In this document: positions 10,045 through 19,018 of the stretch, piece after piece
How the letters are laid out: each line of letters opens with the position of its first letter
Numbering within the stretch: position 1 is the first letter of the stretch
Assembly: GCF_005280195.1 (NCBI RefSeq)
Contig: NZ_SZPR01000017.1
Location: 62,001-126,000 of the forward strand
Source: Streptomyces galbus
Lineage (GTDB): Bacteria > Actinomycetota > Actinomycetes > Streptomycetales > Streptomycetaceae
Direction of reading: 5' to 3'
DNA: 64,000 bases
The notes under the pieces: model-generated
The model's input: the letters and a program-made list of their open reading frames with translations, nothing else
What the model was told of the DNA's origin: nothing
Database searches by the model: none
Made by a program: the position numbers and the translations under genes

Positions 10045-10458
10045 TCACGACGAGTGCCCCGATTTTTCGGGTTCGACGTAGAGGATCTTGGCCTTCATGT
10101 GGGCGCGCGTCTGGGCGGCGATCCACGTGAGGGTGGCGGCGACAAGGGTGAGCGCGAACGCCCGGGGGTTGAACAGCGTCGTGTCCTTGAACACGGCGAG
10201 GAAGACGAAGAGCAGCAGGATCTGCGCGGCGTACAGCATCAGACCCATGGCCTGGAAGAGGTGCGGAAGCGATCTGGCCGTCCGCTGCAGGACGTAGAGA
10301 CCGATACCCATGAAGAGGATCGCCAGCACGGCCGCCACGATCGCCCCGACCGCACCCTTCCCGCCGGCGACCACACCACTGACGACGGCGGCGATCGCGC
10401 CGACGGCAGCCGTGGGCACAGCGGCCTGGGCCAGGATCCGGACGTCGTTGGACGGCAT
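10045..10458 (-). CDS. atpI: ATP synthase I-like membrane protein
   Basis: Protein of 137 aa with four predicted transmembrane helices: AVPTAAVGAIAAVVSGVV, GAIVAAVLAILFMGIGLYVL, LMLYAAQILLLFVFLAVF and LTLVAATLTWIAA. First gene of the atp operon in the order typical of Streptomyces. AtpI proteins are non-essential helpers proposed to assist c-ring assembly or Mg2+ uptake. 225 nt separate it from atpB, enough for an internal promoter, though none can be defined. Confidence 0.88.
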   Translation of the reverse strand: MPSNDVRILAQAAVPTAAVGAIAAVVSGVVAGGKGAVGAIVAAVLAILFMGIGLYVLQRTARSLPHLFQAMGLMLYAAQILLLFVFLAVFKDTTLFNPRAFALTLVAATLTWIAAQTRAHMKAKILYVEPEKSGHSS

Positions 10459-10762
10459 GGCGGCAACTCCGCGTTCAAAAAGGGGGCTGGGGTGTCGTCA
10501 TGGACGAGCGTAGTCCCGGCGGAGGCGGTCGAGACCTCGCACCGTCGGGCCGTCGCACTGCGGCCTGCCGGCTCTACCGGGGGTTCTCGTGAACCGTATC
10601 ACAAACTATTTGATGAGGTCTTTACCTGGATGGTGTGCTGACTGTCACACGTGAGGGTGATCGTGCGCGTCTGAGCGAAAACAGCGCCGACTTGTCTGGT
10701 ATTAGGGGGGTTCGCTCCCCCACGAGTTGGCAATGTTCTAGTCAGATTCTTACCCGGCGCCC
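10459..10762. other. Upstream region of the atp operon (no gene)
   Basis: Intergenic region of 304 nt. The part nearest the glycosyltransferase holds that gene's terminator hairpin (10705-10721). An AT-rich patch at about 10590-10625 stands out from the GC-rich surroundings and is the best place for the main atp promoter on the minus strand; a TACGGT -10-like hexamer reads there, but no convincing -35 partner is seen. No coding potential is supported. Confidence 0.4.
10705..10721 (-). terminator. Hairpin downstream of the GlcNAc-1-P transferase gene
   Basis: GGGGG (10706-10710) and CCCCC (10717-10721) flank a 6-nt loop. On the minus strand this lies about 40 nt past the stop at 10763 and is followed by CTAAT. 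Short but GC-perfect; a plausible terminator separating this gene from atpI transcription initiation. Confidence 0.5.
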
Positions 10763-12151
10763 TCATCCGCGGGGAACACGCGAACGGGCGCCGAGCGCGG
10801 TCGCTCCGTTGACGCCGGGCACCCCCGGGCCGCCCGAGACGCCGACCGGGACGGGCCTGCGCGGCTCGTCGTCGGCCGCCGCCACGCCCTCGCTCCCGGT
10901 GTCCCCGGCGTCCTCGGCGTCCTCGGCGTCCTCTGGGCTTCCGGCACCGTCCGCCTCCGCCGCTGCGAGGGCCGACGCCGCCCGGCGCCGCCGGTAGCGC
11001 GGCGGCACGAACGCCTCGGCCCAGCGCGGGGCGCGCGGCGTGAACCGCGGCAGCAGGAGCAGCACCAGGCCCACCGCGCTGAGGAACACCACGCCGAGGA
11101 CGATCCACATGGACGCCGAGTTCACCGAGTAGGCCAGCGCCCCGAACGCGATCAGCGCCGACCAGAAGTACATGATCAGCACCGCGCGGCTGTGCGAGTG
11201 CCCGATCTCCAGCAGCCGGTGGTGCAGGTGCCCGCGGTCCGCCGCGAACGGCGACTGGCCGCGCCAGGTGCGCCGCACGATCGCCAGGATCAGGTCGGCC
11301 GCCGGGATCGCGATGATGGTCAGCGGCATCAGCAGCGGGATGTAGACCGGCACCATCTGGTGCACCGCGTTGCGCTCGGACCCGGAGAACAGCTTCATCA
11401 CGTCGGGGTCGACCTGGCCGGTCACCGAGATCGCGCCCGCCGCCAGCACCAGGCCGATCAGCATGGAGCCGGAGTCGCCCATGAAGATGCGCGCCGGGTG
11501 CATGTTGTGCGGCAGGAAGCCCACGCACATGCCCATCAGCACGGCCGCGAACAGCGTCGCCGGGGCCGCGGCCTCGATGCCGTACGAGTACCAGATGCGG
11601 TAGGCGTACATGAAGAACGCCGCCGACGCGATGCACACCATGCCGGCCGCGAGACCGTCCAGGCCGTCCACGAAGTTCACCGCGTTGATGGTGATGACCA
11701 CCAGCGCCACCGTGAGCAGGGTGCCCTGCCACTGGGTCAGCGCGACCGTGCCGACGCCCGGGATGGGCAGCCACAGGATCGTCAGACCCTGCATGACCAT
11801 CACGCCGGCCGCGATCATCTGCGCGCCCAGCTTGATCAGCGCGTCGATCTCGAACTTGTCGTCGAGGACGCCGATCAGCCAGATCAGCGCGGCGCCGCTG
11901 AGCAGGGCGCGCGGCTCGTTCGACTTCTCGAAGACCTCGTTGAGGTTGGTCAGGTGGTCCGCGACCAGCAGGCCCGCGCACAGCCCGAAGAACATGGCGA
12001 TCCCGCCGAGGCGCGGAGTGGGCTCCCGGTGCACGTCACGTGCCCGGATCTCCGGCATCGCCCCGGCCACGATCGCGAACTTCCGTACCGGCCCTGTCAG
12101 CAGATACGTCACCGCGGCCGTGATGCAGAGCGTCAGCAGGTATTCACGCAC
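10763..12151 (-). CDS. WecA/TagO-family undecaprenyl-phosphate GlcNAc-1-phosphate transferase
   Basis: Polytopic membrane enzyme of 462 aa from the MraY/WecA superfamily. It transfers a sugar-1-phosphate (usually GlcNAc-1-P) from UDP-sugar to undecaprenyl phosphate, initiating a cell-wall glycopolymer. Diagnostic motifs are the DxxRE-type loop (HREPTPRLGGIAMF), the Asp-rich VNFVDGLDGLAAG segment and the cytoplasmic HxHH motif (DRGHLHHRLLEIGHSH). About 11 helices, then a low-complexity Asp/Glu/Ala/Gly tail of about 80 residues. The start is set at GTG 12151 (REYLLTLC), after a GGGAAG site. The same gene sits next to atpI in mycobacteria and other actinobacteria. Confidence 0.88.
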   Translation of the reverse strand: MREYLLTLCITAAVTYLLTGPVRKFAIVAGAMPEIRARDVHREPTPRLGGIAMFFGLCAGLLVADHLTNLNEVFEKSNEPRALLSGAALIWLIGVLDDKFEIDALIKLGAQMIAAGVMVMQGLTILWLPIPGVGTVALTQWQGTLLTVALVVITINAVNFVDGLDGLAAGMVCIASAAFFMYAYRIWYSYGIEAAAPATLFAAVLMGMCVGFLPHNMHPARIFMGDSGSMLIGLVLAAGAISVTGQVDPDVMKLFSGSERNAVHQMVPVYIPLLMPLTIIAIPAADLILAIVRRTWRGQSPFAADRGHLHHRLLEIGHSHSRAVLIMYFWSALIAFGALAYSVNSASMWIVLGVVFLSAVGLVLLLLPRFTPRAPRWAEAFVPPRYRRRRAASALAAAEADGAGSPEDAEDAEDAGDTGSEGVAAADDEPRRPVPVGVSGGPGVPGVNGATALGARSRVPRG

Positions 12152-12309
12152 GGGCTTCCCCACAGGTCTCGCTGGCCATCTCAGCCCCACACCCTAGCGA
12201 TGGCCGCATGTGAGTGAGGACTTCCGGGTAGCCACGATGGTTGCACGTAACGCTGTGGAGTCCGTCGTACGGGGTCCACCGGGGGGTGTACGGGAGCATC
12301 ACCACCCCG

Positions 12310-13548
12310 TCAGCCGGGGTACGGCGGGAAGGCCGCGACCAGGTCGCGGACGTCCTCGCGGGCCCGCTGGGCGTCCGTCTCCCGGCGCAGCACCCGGGCC
12401 GTCAGCGTCGCGACGGCGGCCATCTGCTCCTCCCCCATGCCCTGGGTGGTCACCGCGGCCGTGCCCAGCCTGAGACCCCGCAGGTCGGCGTGCGGCAGGG
12501 CGCAGCAGTCCAGCACGATCCCGGCCCCCGCCAGCAGTCGGCGCGCGGTGCGCCCGTCGACGCCGAGCGGCGCCGGGTCGGCCGTGACGAGGTGCGTGTC
12601 GGTGCCGCCGGTGGTGACCGCCAGGCCCTGTGCCGCCAGCCCGGCCGCGAGCACGCGCGCGTTGGCGACCACCTGGTGGGCGTACGCGGAGAACGCCGGC
12701 GTGGCCGCCTCCCCGAACGCGACCGCCTTCGCGGCGATGGTGTGCATCTGCGCGCCGCCCTGGGTGAACGGGAACACCGCCCGGTCGACGCGCTCGGCGA
12801 GGTCCGCGCCGCACAGCAGCATCCCGCCGCGCGGCCCGCGCAGCACCTTGTGCGTGGTCGCGCACACGATGTCGGCGTACGGCACCGGACTGGGCGCCGC
12901 GCCGCCCGCGACCAGCCCGATGGGGTGGGCCGCGTCCGCGACGAGGAAGGCGCCCACCTCGTCGGCGACCTCGCGGAAGAAGGCGTAGGGCAGGTGGCGG
13001 GGGTAGGCGATGGAGCCGCACACGATCGCCCTGGGCCGGTGGGTGCGGGCCAGGGTGCGCACCTGCTCGTGGTCGACGAGCCCGGTCTCCGCGTCCACCC
13101 CGTAGGGGACGAAGTCGAACCAGCGGCCGGAGAAGTTCGCGGGCGAGCCGTGGGTGAGGTGACCGCCGTGGGGCAGCCCGAGGGCGAGCACGGTGTCCCC
13201 GGGCCGCAGCAGGGCGGCGTACGCGGCGAGCACGGCCGAGGAGCCGGAGTGGGACTGGACGTTGGCGTGCTCGGCGCCGAACAGCGCCTTGGCGCGGTCC
13301 ACGGCGACCCGTTCGGCCATGTCGACGATCTCGCAGCCGCCGTGGTGGCGGGCGCCGGGGTAGCCCTCGGCGTACTTGTTGGCGAGCGGGGAGCCGAGCG
13401 CGGCCAGCACGGCCGGTGAGCTGAAGTTCTCGGCGGCGCTGAGCTGGAGCGTCGTGGCCTGGCGCATCCGCTCCGCGAGCAGGATGTCGGCGAGCTCGGG
13501 ATCCTGCCGTCGCAGGAGGCCGGCCTCGAGGGCATGGCTGACGGTCAT
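12310..13548 (-). CDS. glyA: Serine hydroxymethyltransferase
   Basis: PLP enzyme of 412 aa interconverting serine and glycine while charging tetrahydrofolate with a one-carbon unit. Visible features include the N-terminal LQLSAAENFSSPAVLAALGS, the substrate-binding NKYAEGYPGARHHGG, and the PLP-lysine region ATTHKVLRGPRGG. The start is the ATG at 13548 (MTVSHALEAG); the open frame runs further upstream but without family similarity. Probably the paralogue called glyA2 in streptomycetes. A 122-nt spacer separates it from the upstream phosphatase-like gene. Confidence 0.92.
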   Translation of the reverse strand: MTVSHALEAGLLRRQDPELADILLAERMRQATTLQLSAAENFSSPAVLAALGSPLANKYAEGYPGARHHGGCEIVDMAERVAVDRAKALFGAEHANVQSHSGSSAVLAAYAALLRPGDTVLALGLPHGGHLTHGSPANFSGRWFDFVPYGVDAETGLVDHEQVRTLARTHRPRAIVCGSIAYPRHLPYAFFREVADEVGAFLVADAAHPIGLVAGGAAPSPVPYADIVCATTHKVLRGPRGGMLLCGADLAERVDRAVFPFTQGGAQMHTIAAKAVAFGEAATPAFSAYAHQVVANARVLAAGLAAQGLAVTTGGTDTHLVTADPAPLGVDGRTARRLLAGAGIVLDCCALPHADLRGLRLGTAAVTTQGMGEEQMAAVATLTARVLRRETDAQRAREDVRDLVAAFPPYPG

Positions 13549-13670
13549 GACGGGCTCCGGACGCGTCGACGCTGACGTACGTCCAATGTAGGCCCGGGCC
13601 CCCGGACCCGCCCCCGGTGCTGCGGCGACCGGGGAGCCCGCACAGGACGAGGGCGTCAGTCGCGCGGGCG

Positions 13671-14354
13671 TCAGCCGGTGCGGGCGGGGACGCCGGTCAG
13701 GGCCGTCACCACCGGGTCCAGCGCCTGGTGTATCTCGTCGCCGATCGAACGGAAGAACGTCAGGGGCGCCCCGTACGGGTCGTACACCTCGTCCGCCTCG
13801 GCGGTGGGCGCCAGCAGCCAGCCGCGCAGCGCGGCGGCGGCCCGGACCAGGGCGCGGGCGCGCTGGACCACGCCCTCCTCCAGCGGCGGCAGGGTGGCCG
13901 GGTCGATGGCCTTCACCAGCCGGGTGAACTCCTTCAGCGTGAAGGTGCGCAGCCCCGCCGAGTGCCCCATCGAGATGACCTGGGCGCGGTGGTCGCGGGT
14001 GGCCGTCAGCACCAGGTCGGCGTGGATGACGTGCTCGTCGAGCAGTTCCCGCCCGACGAAGCCGGAGGCGTCCGCGCCGAAGTCGGCCAGCACCTGCTCG
14101 GCGTGGGACTCCATCGGCGCGCCCTCGTGCCCCCAGGTGCCGGCGCTCTCCACGACCAGCGCGCTGCCCAGGATGCCGAGCCGCTGCTTCACGTAATGCC
14201 GGGTCAGCCGCTCGGTGATGGGTGAGCGGCACACGTTGCCGGTGCTGACGTGGAGGATGCGGAAACTGTCGCGCGGCAGTCCCACGAAGGTCGTCGTGAT
14301 CTCCGCCGCGCTCTCCCCGTCGCCTATGCCACGCCCCGCGTCAGGGGCCGTCAA
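13671..14354 (-). CDS. Low-molecular-weight protein-tyrosine-phosphatase-like protein, nucleophile Cys replaced by Ser
   Basis: 227 aa. The start is a TTG whose bases overlap the preceding TGA (14351-14354), with GAGGTGG just upstream, so it is coupled to the Sua5 gene. The P-loop of LMW tyrosine phosphatases (C-x5-R, then S-P) is recognisable as STGNVCRSP. The first position, normally the nucleophilic Cys, is Ser37, while Arg43 is kept. The DPYG segment near the C-terminus corresponds to the general-acid loop. The protein may therefore be a phosphatase fold without classical catalysis. Family membership is clear; activity is uncertain. Confidence 0.8.
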   Translation of the reverse strand: MTAPDAGRGIGDGESAAEITTTFVGLPRDSFRILHVSTGNVCRSPITERLTRHYVKQRLGILGSALVVESAGTWGHEGAPMESHAEQVLADFGADASGFVGRELLDEHVIHADLVLTATRDHRAQVISMGHSAGLRTFTLKEFTRLVKAIDPATLPPLEEGVVQRARALVRAAAALRGWLLAPTAEADEVYDPYGAPLTFFRSIGDEIHQALDPVVTALTGVPARTG

Positions 14355-14998
14355 TTCGCCACCTCGAGGTCGGGTACCACCTTCCGCAGCTCCTCGGCGG
14401 AGATCGCGCCCACGCGCAGCAGCAGCGGCACCTCGCGGGTGACGTCGACGATCGACGAGGGCACGTTGCCCGGGGTCGGCCCGCCGTCGAGGTAGACGGA
14501 GACGGAGTCGCCGAGCATCTCCTGGGCGGCGTCGCAGGTCTCCGGCGCCGGGAAGCCGGTCAGGTTGGCGGAGGAGACCGCCATCGGGCCGACCTCGGTG
14601 AGCAGTTCGATGGCGACCGGGTGCAGCGGCATCCGCACGGCCACCGTGCCCCGGGTGTCGCCGAGGTCCCACTGCAGGGACGGCTGGTGCCTGGCGACCA
14701 GGGTGAGGGCGCCCGGCCAGAAGGCGTCCACCAGCTCCCAGGCCAGCTCGGAGAAGTCGGTCACCAGGCCGTGCAGGGTGTTCGGGGAGCCGATGAGGAC
14801 GGGCGAGGGCATGTTGCGGCCGCGGCCCTTGGCCTCCAGCAGGTCGCCGACGGCCTCCTTGGAGAAGGCGTCCGCGCCGATGCCGTACACCGTGTCGGTC
14901 GGCAGGACCACGAGCTCGCCACGGCGGACGGCGGACGCGGCCTCGCGCAGACCGGTCACTCGGTCGGTCGCGTCGTTGGTGTCGTATCGCCGAGCCAT
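14351..14998 (-). CDS. Sua5/YciO/YrdC L-threonylcarbamoyladenylate synthase
   Basis: 215 aa. Makes threonylcarbamoyl-AMP from threonine, bicarbonate and ATP, the first step of the t6A37 modification of ANN-decoding tRNAs. The YrdC domain spans almost the whole protein, with the GELVVLPTDTVYGIGADAFS region near the N-terminus, the KGRGRNMPSPVLIG substrate strand, and VAVRMPLHP then VSSANLTGFPAP later. There is no C-terminal Sua5 domain, so it is the short type. It follows prmC and overlaps the phosphatase-like gene, forming a translation-quality cluster with prmC and prfA. Confidence 0.92.
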   Translation of the reverse strand: MARRYDTNDATDRVTGLREAASAVRRGELVVLPTDTVYGIGADAFSKEAVGDLLEAKGRGRNMPSPVLIGSPNTLHGLVTDFSELAWELVDAFWPGALTLVARHQPSLQWDLGDTRGTVAVRMPLHPVAIELLTEVGPMAVSSANLTGFPAPETCDAAQEMLGDSVSVYLDGGPTPGNVPSSIVDVTREVPLLLRVGAISAEELRKVVPDLEVAN

Positions 14999-15045
14999 CT
15001 AGCGGGCCTCCTCGTACACGTACTGCGGGTAGGGGGTGGGGGTGG

Positions 15046-15927
15046 TCACGGCAGGGCCTTACGGGCGGTGGCGAAGCGTGGCCGGTTGTTGAGGTCGGGG
15101 TGGTCGGCCGCATCGGCCCAGCCCCGCTCCTCGGTGAAGATCCACGGCACCTGGCCGCCCTGGGTGTCGGCGTGCTCGATGACGACGACACCGCCGGGGC
15201 GCAGCAGCCGGTGCGCGGTGCGCTCGATGCCCCGGATCAGGTCCAGGCCGTCCTCGCCGGAGAACAGCGCCAGCTCGGGGTCGTAGTCGCGGGCCTCGAT
15301 GGCCACGTACTCCCACTCGGTGAGCGGGATGTACGGCGGGTTGGAGATGACCAGGTCGACCTGACCGTCGAGGTCGGGGAACGCGGTCAGCGCGTCGCCC
15401 TGGCGCAGGTCGACCCGCGACCCGGCGACGTTCTTGCGGGTCCACACCAGGGCGTCCTCGGACAGCTCCACGGCGTGCACGCGCGAGCGGGGCACCTCCT
15501 GGGCGAGGGCGAGCGCGATGGCGCCGGAGCCGGTGCACAGGTCGACGATGCACGGCTCGACGACGTCCATGGCGCGCACCGCGTCTATGGCCCAGCCGAC
15601 CACGGACTCGGTCTCCGGGCGGGGCACGAAGACGCCGGGGCCGACCTGGAGCTCCAGGTAGCGGAAGTAGGCCCGTCCGGTGATGTGCTGCAGCGGCTCG
15701 CGCTGCTCGCGCCGGGCGATGACCTCCCAGTAGCGGGCGTCGAAGTCGGAGTCCTTCACCAGGTGCAGCTCGCCGCGCTTGACGCCGTGCACGAACGCGG
15801 CGAGCTCCTCGGCGTCGGTGCGCGGCGAGGGCACGCCGGCGTCGGCCAGCCGCTGGGTGGCCTGGGCCACCTCAGCGAGCAGCAGGCTCCGGGGGCTCGG
15901 GGGTCGCCCCCCAAAAGGTTGCTGCAC
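15046..15927 (-). CDS. prmC: Peptide chain release factor N5-glutamine methyltransferase
   Basis: SAM-dependent methyltransferase (up to 293 aa) that methylates the Gln of the GGQ motif in RF1 and RF2. The SAM-binding loop IVDLCTGSGAIALALAQE and the catalytic VISNPPYIPL motif are present, plus the N-terminal helical domain contacting the release factor. It lies directly downstream of its substrate gene prfA. The exact start is uncertain: the first ~14 residues (MQQPFGGRPPSPRS) derive from a GC-rich inverted repeat and may not be translated, and family homology begins at LLLAEVAQATQRL. Confidence 0.92.
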   Translation of the reverse strand: MQQPFGGRPPSPRSLLLAEVAQATQRLADAGVPSPRTDAEELAAFVHGVKRGELHLVKDSDFDARYWEVIARREQREPLQHITGRAYFRYLELQVGPGVFVPRPETESVVGWAIDAVRAMDVVEPCIVDLCTGSGAIALALAQEVPRSRVHAVELSEDALVWTRKNVAGSRVDLRQGDALTAFPDLDGQVDLVISNPPYIPLTEWEYVAIEARDYDPELALFSGEDGLDLIRGIERTAHRLLRPGGVVVIEHADTQGGQVPWIFTEERGWADAADHPDLNNRPRFATARKALP

Positions 15928-15975
15928 GCGCGTCCTCCGTGTCGTCCTCGGTACGTCGTTTGCGCCGGTGCGCGG

Positions 15976-17043
<1,068 letters not shown>

Positions 17044-17084
17044 CTTGGGCTCCTGTTGCGTACGTGGGGGAAGTGCGGGCGACC

Positions 17085-17137
17085 AAAAACGCCGGTCCCG
17101 GGCACGCCCCGGGCGGGGGCGCGACCGTGGACCGGCG
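17085..17137 (-). terminator. Intrinsic terminator downstream of rpmE
   Basis: CGCCGGTCC (17090-17098) and GGACCGGCG (17129-17137) form a 9-bp stem with an additional inner CCCGGG hairpin. On the minus strand it is followed directly by TTTTT, a canonical U-tract that is rare in this genome. It ends the rpmE transcript just before prfA. Confidence 0.75.
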
Positions 17138-17149
17138 AAGAGGGGCTCG

Positions 17150-17374
17150 CTACTTCTTGGAGCCGGCGGCAGCCTTGCCGAAGCGGGCCTCGAAGCGGGC
17201 CACACGGCCACCGGTGTCGAGGATCTTCTGCTTGCCCGTGTAGAACGGGTGGCACTCGGAGCAGACCTCGGCCCGGATGGTGCCGGACTCGATGGTGCTG
17301 CGGGTCGTGAACGACGCGCCACAGGTGCAGCTGACCTGCGTCTCGACGTACTCGGGGTGGATGTCGCGCTTCAA
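17150..17374 (-). CDS. rpmE: 50S ribosomal protein L31 (zinc-binding, Cys+ form)
   Basis: Ribosomal protein of 74 aa. The start is TTG at 17374 (LKRDIHPEYV) with AGGAGA 5-6 nt upstream; an in-frame upstream start would add about 35 atypical residues. Four Cys in CTCGASF and CSECHPF form the zinc ribbon of the C+ L31 type, the version used under zinc sufficiency. Streptomyces also carry a Cys- paralogue controlled by Zur elsewhere. Confidence 0.95.
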   Translation of the reverse strand: MKRDIHPEYVETQVSCTCGASFTTRSTIESGTIRAEVCSECHPFYTGKQKILDTGGRVARFEARFGKAAAGSKK

Positions 17375-17569
17375 GGTGTCTCCTAGGTATCGGGAGGGCG
17401 CCGGGTCGCCGCCGCGGGGTGCGGGGGCGTGAACCGGAACCGACGTACCAGTCTGCCAGGACTGGCGCCATCCTCCCAAACCGGGGGTGCGGGTGTTCTA
17501 TTCCCGGGTGCCGCCCACGGGGGTGGCGCCCTGTCGCCGCGGGCGGGTGCGGGTGCGCTGTGGCTCGTC

Positions 17570-17636
17570 GCGCAGTTCCCCGCGCCCCTCGAGGTGGGTC
17601 AGCCGCAGCTTGCCCCAGGGGCGCGGGGAACTGCGC
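17570..17636. terminator. 20-bp perfect inverted repeat (bidirectional terminator-type Streptomyces repeat)
   Basis: GCGCAGTTCCCCGCGCCCCT at 17570-17589 and its exact complement at 17617-17636 flank a 27-nt loop. The sequence is a well-known recurrent Streptomyces intergenic hairpin. It lies about 28 nt past the stop of the LytR-CpsA-Psr gene on the minus strand and would terminate that transcript before rpmE. The remaining spacer to rpmE (17375-17569) must hold the rpmE promoter, but no clear -10/-35 pair is seen. Confidence 0.75.
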
Positions 17637-17663
17637 GAACGGCCACGACGCGCCCGCGGACGG

Positions 17664-18800
17664 CTACGAGGCCGCCACCACACCCGCCGCCTCACCCGTC
17701 GCCGTCCCCGTCGTCGCCGCCTTCGGGATCGCCGTGTCCGTCTTGAGCGCGTTCCAGACCAGGCGGGCCTTGGATTGCTCGATCAGGACGCGGTTGGGGT
17801 TCGCGGGGTCGTACTGGACCGGCATGGTGACCATGGTCATGCCGGACGCGCCGATGCCCTTCAGGCCGTCCGCGAAGGACATCAGGGAGTTGACCGAGCC
17901 GAGGTGGGAGTCGGTCGTCACGGTCTTCGTCGCGGTGTCGGCGAGGTCCAGCAGCTTCTTCGGGTTGCCGAGCAGGCCGACGTGCTCGACCTGGTCGATC
18001 AGCGCCTTCACGAACGCCTGCTGGAGCTGGATGCGGCCGAGGTCGGAGCCGTCGCCCACGCCGTGCCGGGTGCGGACCAGGCCGAGGGCCTGCCGGCCGT
18101 CGAGGGTGTGGGTGCCGGCCTTCAGGCGCAGGTGGCTGTCGGGGTCGTCGATGTTCTTGGTGGTGGTGATCCGGACCCCGCCGAGCTGGTCGACGAGCTT
18201 CTGGAAGCCGGAGAAGTCGACCTCGAGGTAGTGGTCCATGCGCACGCCGGTGAGGGACTCGACGGTCTTCACCGCGCAGGCGGCGCCGCCCGTGGAGTAC
18301 GCCGAGTTGAACATGACGTCGCGGGCGGCGTCGTGGGTGACGCCCTTGGGGTCGGTGCAGGCGGGACGGTTGATCAGCGTGTCGCGCGGGACGGACACCA
18401 CGCTCGCCCTCTTGTGGCCCTTGTACACGTGGACGATCATCGCCGTGTCGGAGCGGGCGCTGCCGTCGTCCGCGCCGCCGCCGAGCTTCTTGTTGCTGCC
18501 GGAGCGGGTGTCGGAGCCGAGGACCAGGATGTTCTCGCTGCCGTTGTCGGCCTTGATGGGCCGGTCGGTGCCGAGGGCCTGGTCGATGTCGACGCTCTTG
18601 AGGTTGCCGTTGAGCTTGAAGTACACGTAGCCGAGGCCCGTGCCGCCGAGGACGACGACGCCCGCGGCGGTCCACGCCGCGATCATCAGCCCCCGGCGTC
18701 GGGCGCGGGCCTTGCGGCGGCGGCCCTGGCCGCGGTTGCGGGGACCGGTGGGGCCGGTTCCACCCGGTATGCCGGGCTCCGGCGTGCTCTCGGCGGACAT
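17664..18800 (-). CDS. LytR-CpsA-Psr (LCP) family cell-wall glycopolymer ligase
   Basis: 378 aa. The start is ATG 18800 with GAGGAG 4-5 nt upstream. A basic cytoplasmic tail (RRRKARARRRG) precedes one transmembrane helix (about 38-60), and the rest is extracellular. The LCP domain shows ENILVLGSDTRSG, SDTAMIVHVY, SVPRDTLIN and the Arg-containing RTRHGVGDGSDLGRIQLQQ. LCP enzymes attach undecaprenyl-linked teichoic acids or other polymers to peptidoglycan. This fits functionally with the WecA-type gene 6 kb away, although they are not in one operon. Confidence 0.9.
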   Translation of the reverse strand: MSAESTPEPGIPGGTGPTGPRNRGQGRRRKARARRRGLMIAAWTAAGVVVLGGTGLGYVYFKLNGNLKSVDIDQALGTDRPIKADNGSENILVLGSDTRSGSNKKLGGGADDGSARSDTAMIVHVYKGHKRASVVSVPRDTLINRPACTDPKGVTHDAARDVMFNSAYSTGGAACAVKTVESLTGVRMDHYLEVDFSGFQKLVDQLGGVRITTTKNIDDPDSHLRLKAGTHTLDGRQALGLVRTRHGVGDGSDLGRIQLQQAFVKALIDQVEHVGLLGNPKKLLDLADTATKTVTTDSHLGSVNSLMSFADGLKGIGASGMTMVTMPVQYDPANPNRVLIEQSKARLVWNALKTDTAIPKAATTGTATGEAAGVVAAS

Positions 18801-18943
18801 GTGCTCCTCGGTTCTTCGGTGCGCGGTCGGATACCCCCTGCGGTCGGGATCAGGCCTGGTGCCGTCCGTCGTACGGGCCCGTACCGCTCCATCGTCACCC
18901 CGTCCGTCAGACGGGGAAACCGGGGAAAGGGTTGCACAACGGA

Positions 18944-18975
18944 CCGTGCCCGCCCTGGTGACAGGACGGGCACGG
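18944..18975 (-). terminator. Hairpin downstream of the serine protease gene
   Basis: CCGTGCCCG (18944-18952) pairs with CGGGCACGG (18967-18975), with an inner CCTG-GTGA-CAGG tetraloop hairpin. It lies about 45 nt after the protease stop on the minus strand. Strong GC stem, no U-tract. Confidence 0.65.
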
Positions 18976-19018
18976 CGGGTGACCGGTGGGGCGGGGCGCG
19001 CCCGGCTCACCTGCGGGG

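Noticed and set aside
13549..14232. An upstream extension of the glyA frame
   Set aside because: The added residues have no family similarity and overlap the phosphatase-like gene on the same strand; a good ATG exists at 13548.
14355..15191. Upstream extension of the phosphatase-like frame through the Sua5 gene
   Set aside because: Sua5 is clearly coded there in another frame; the TTG at 14354 has a ribosome site and overlaps the Sua5 stop.
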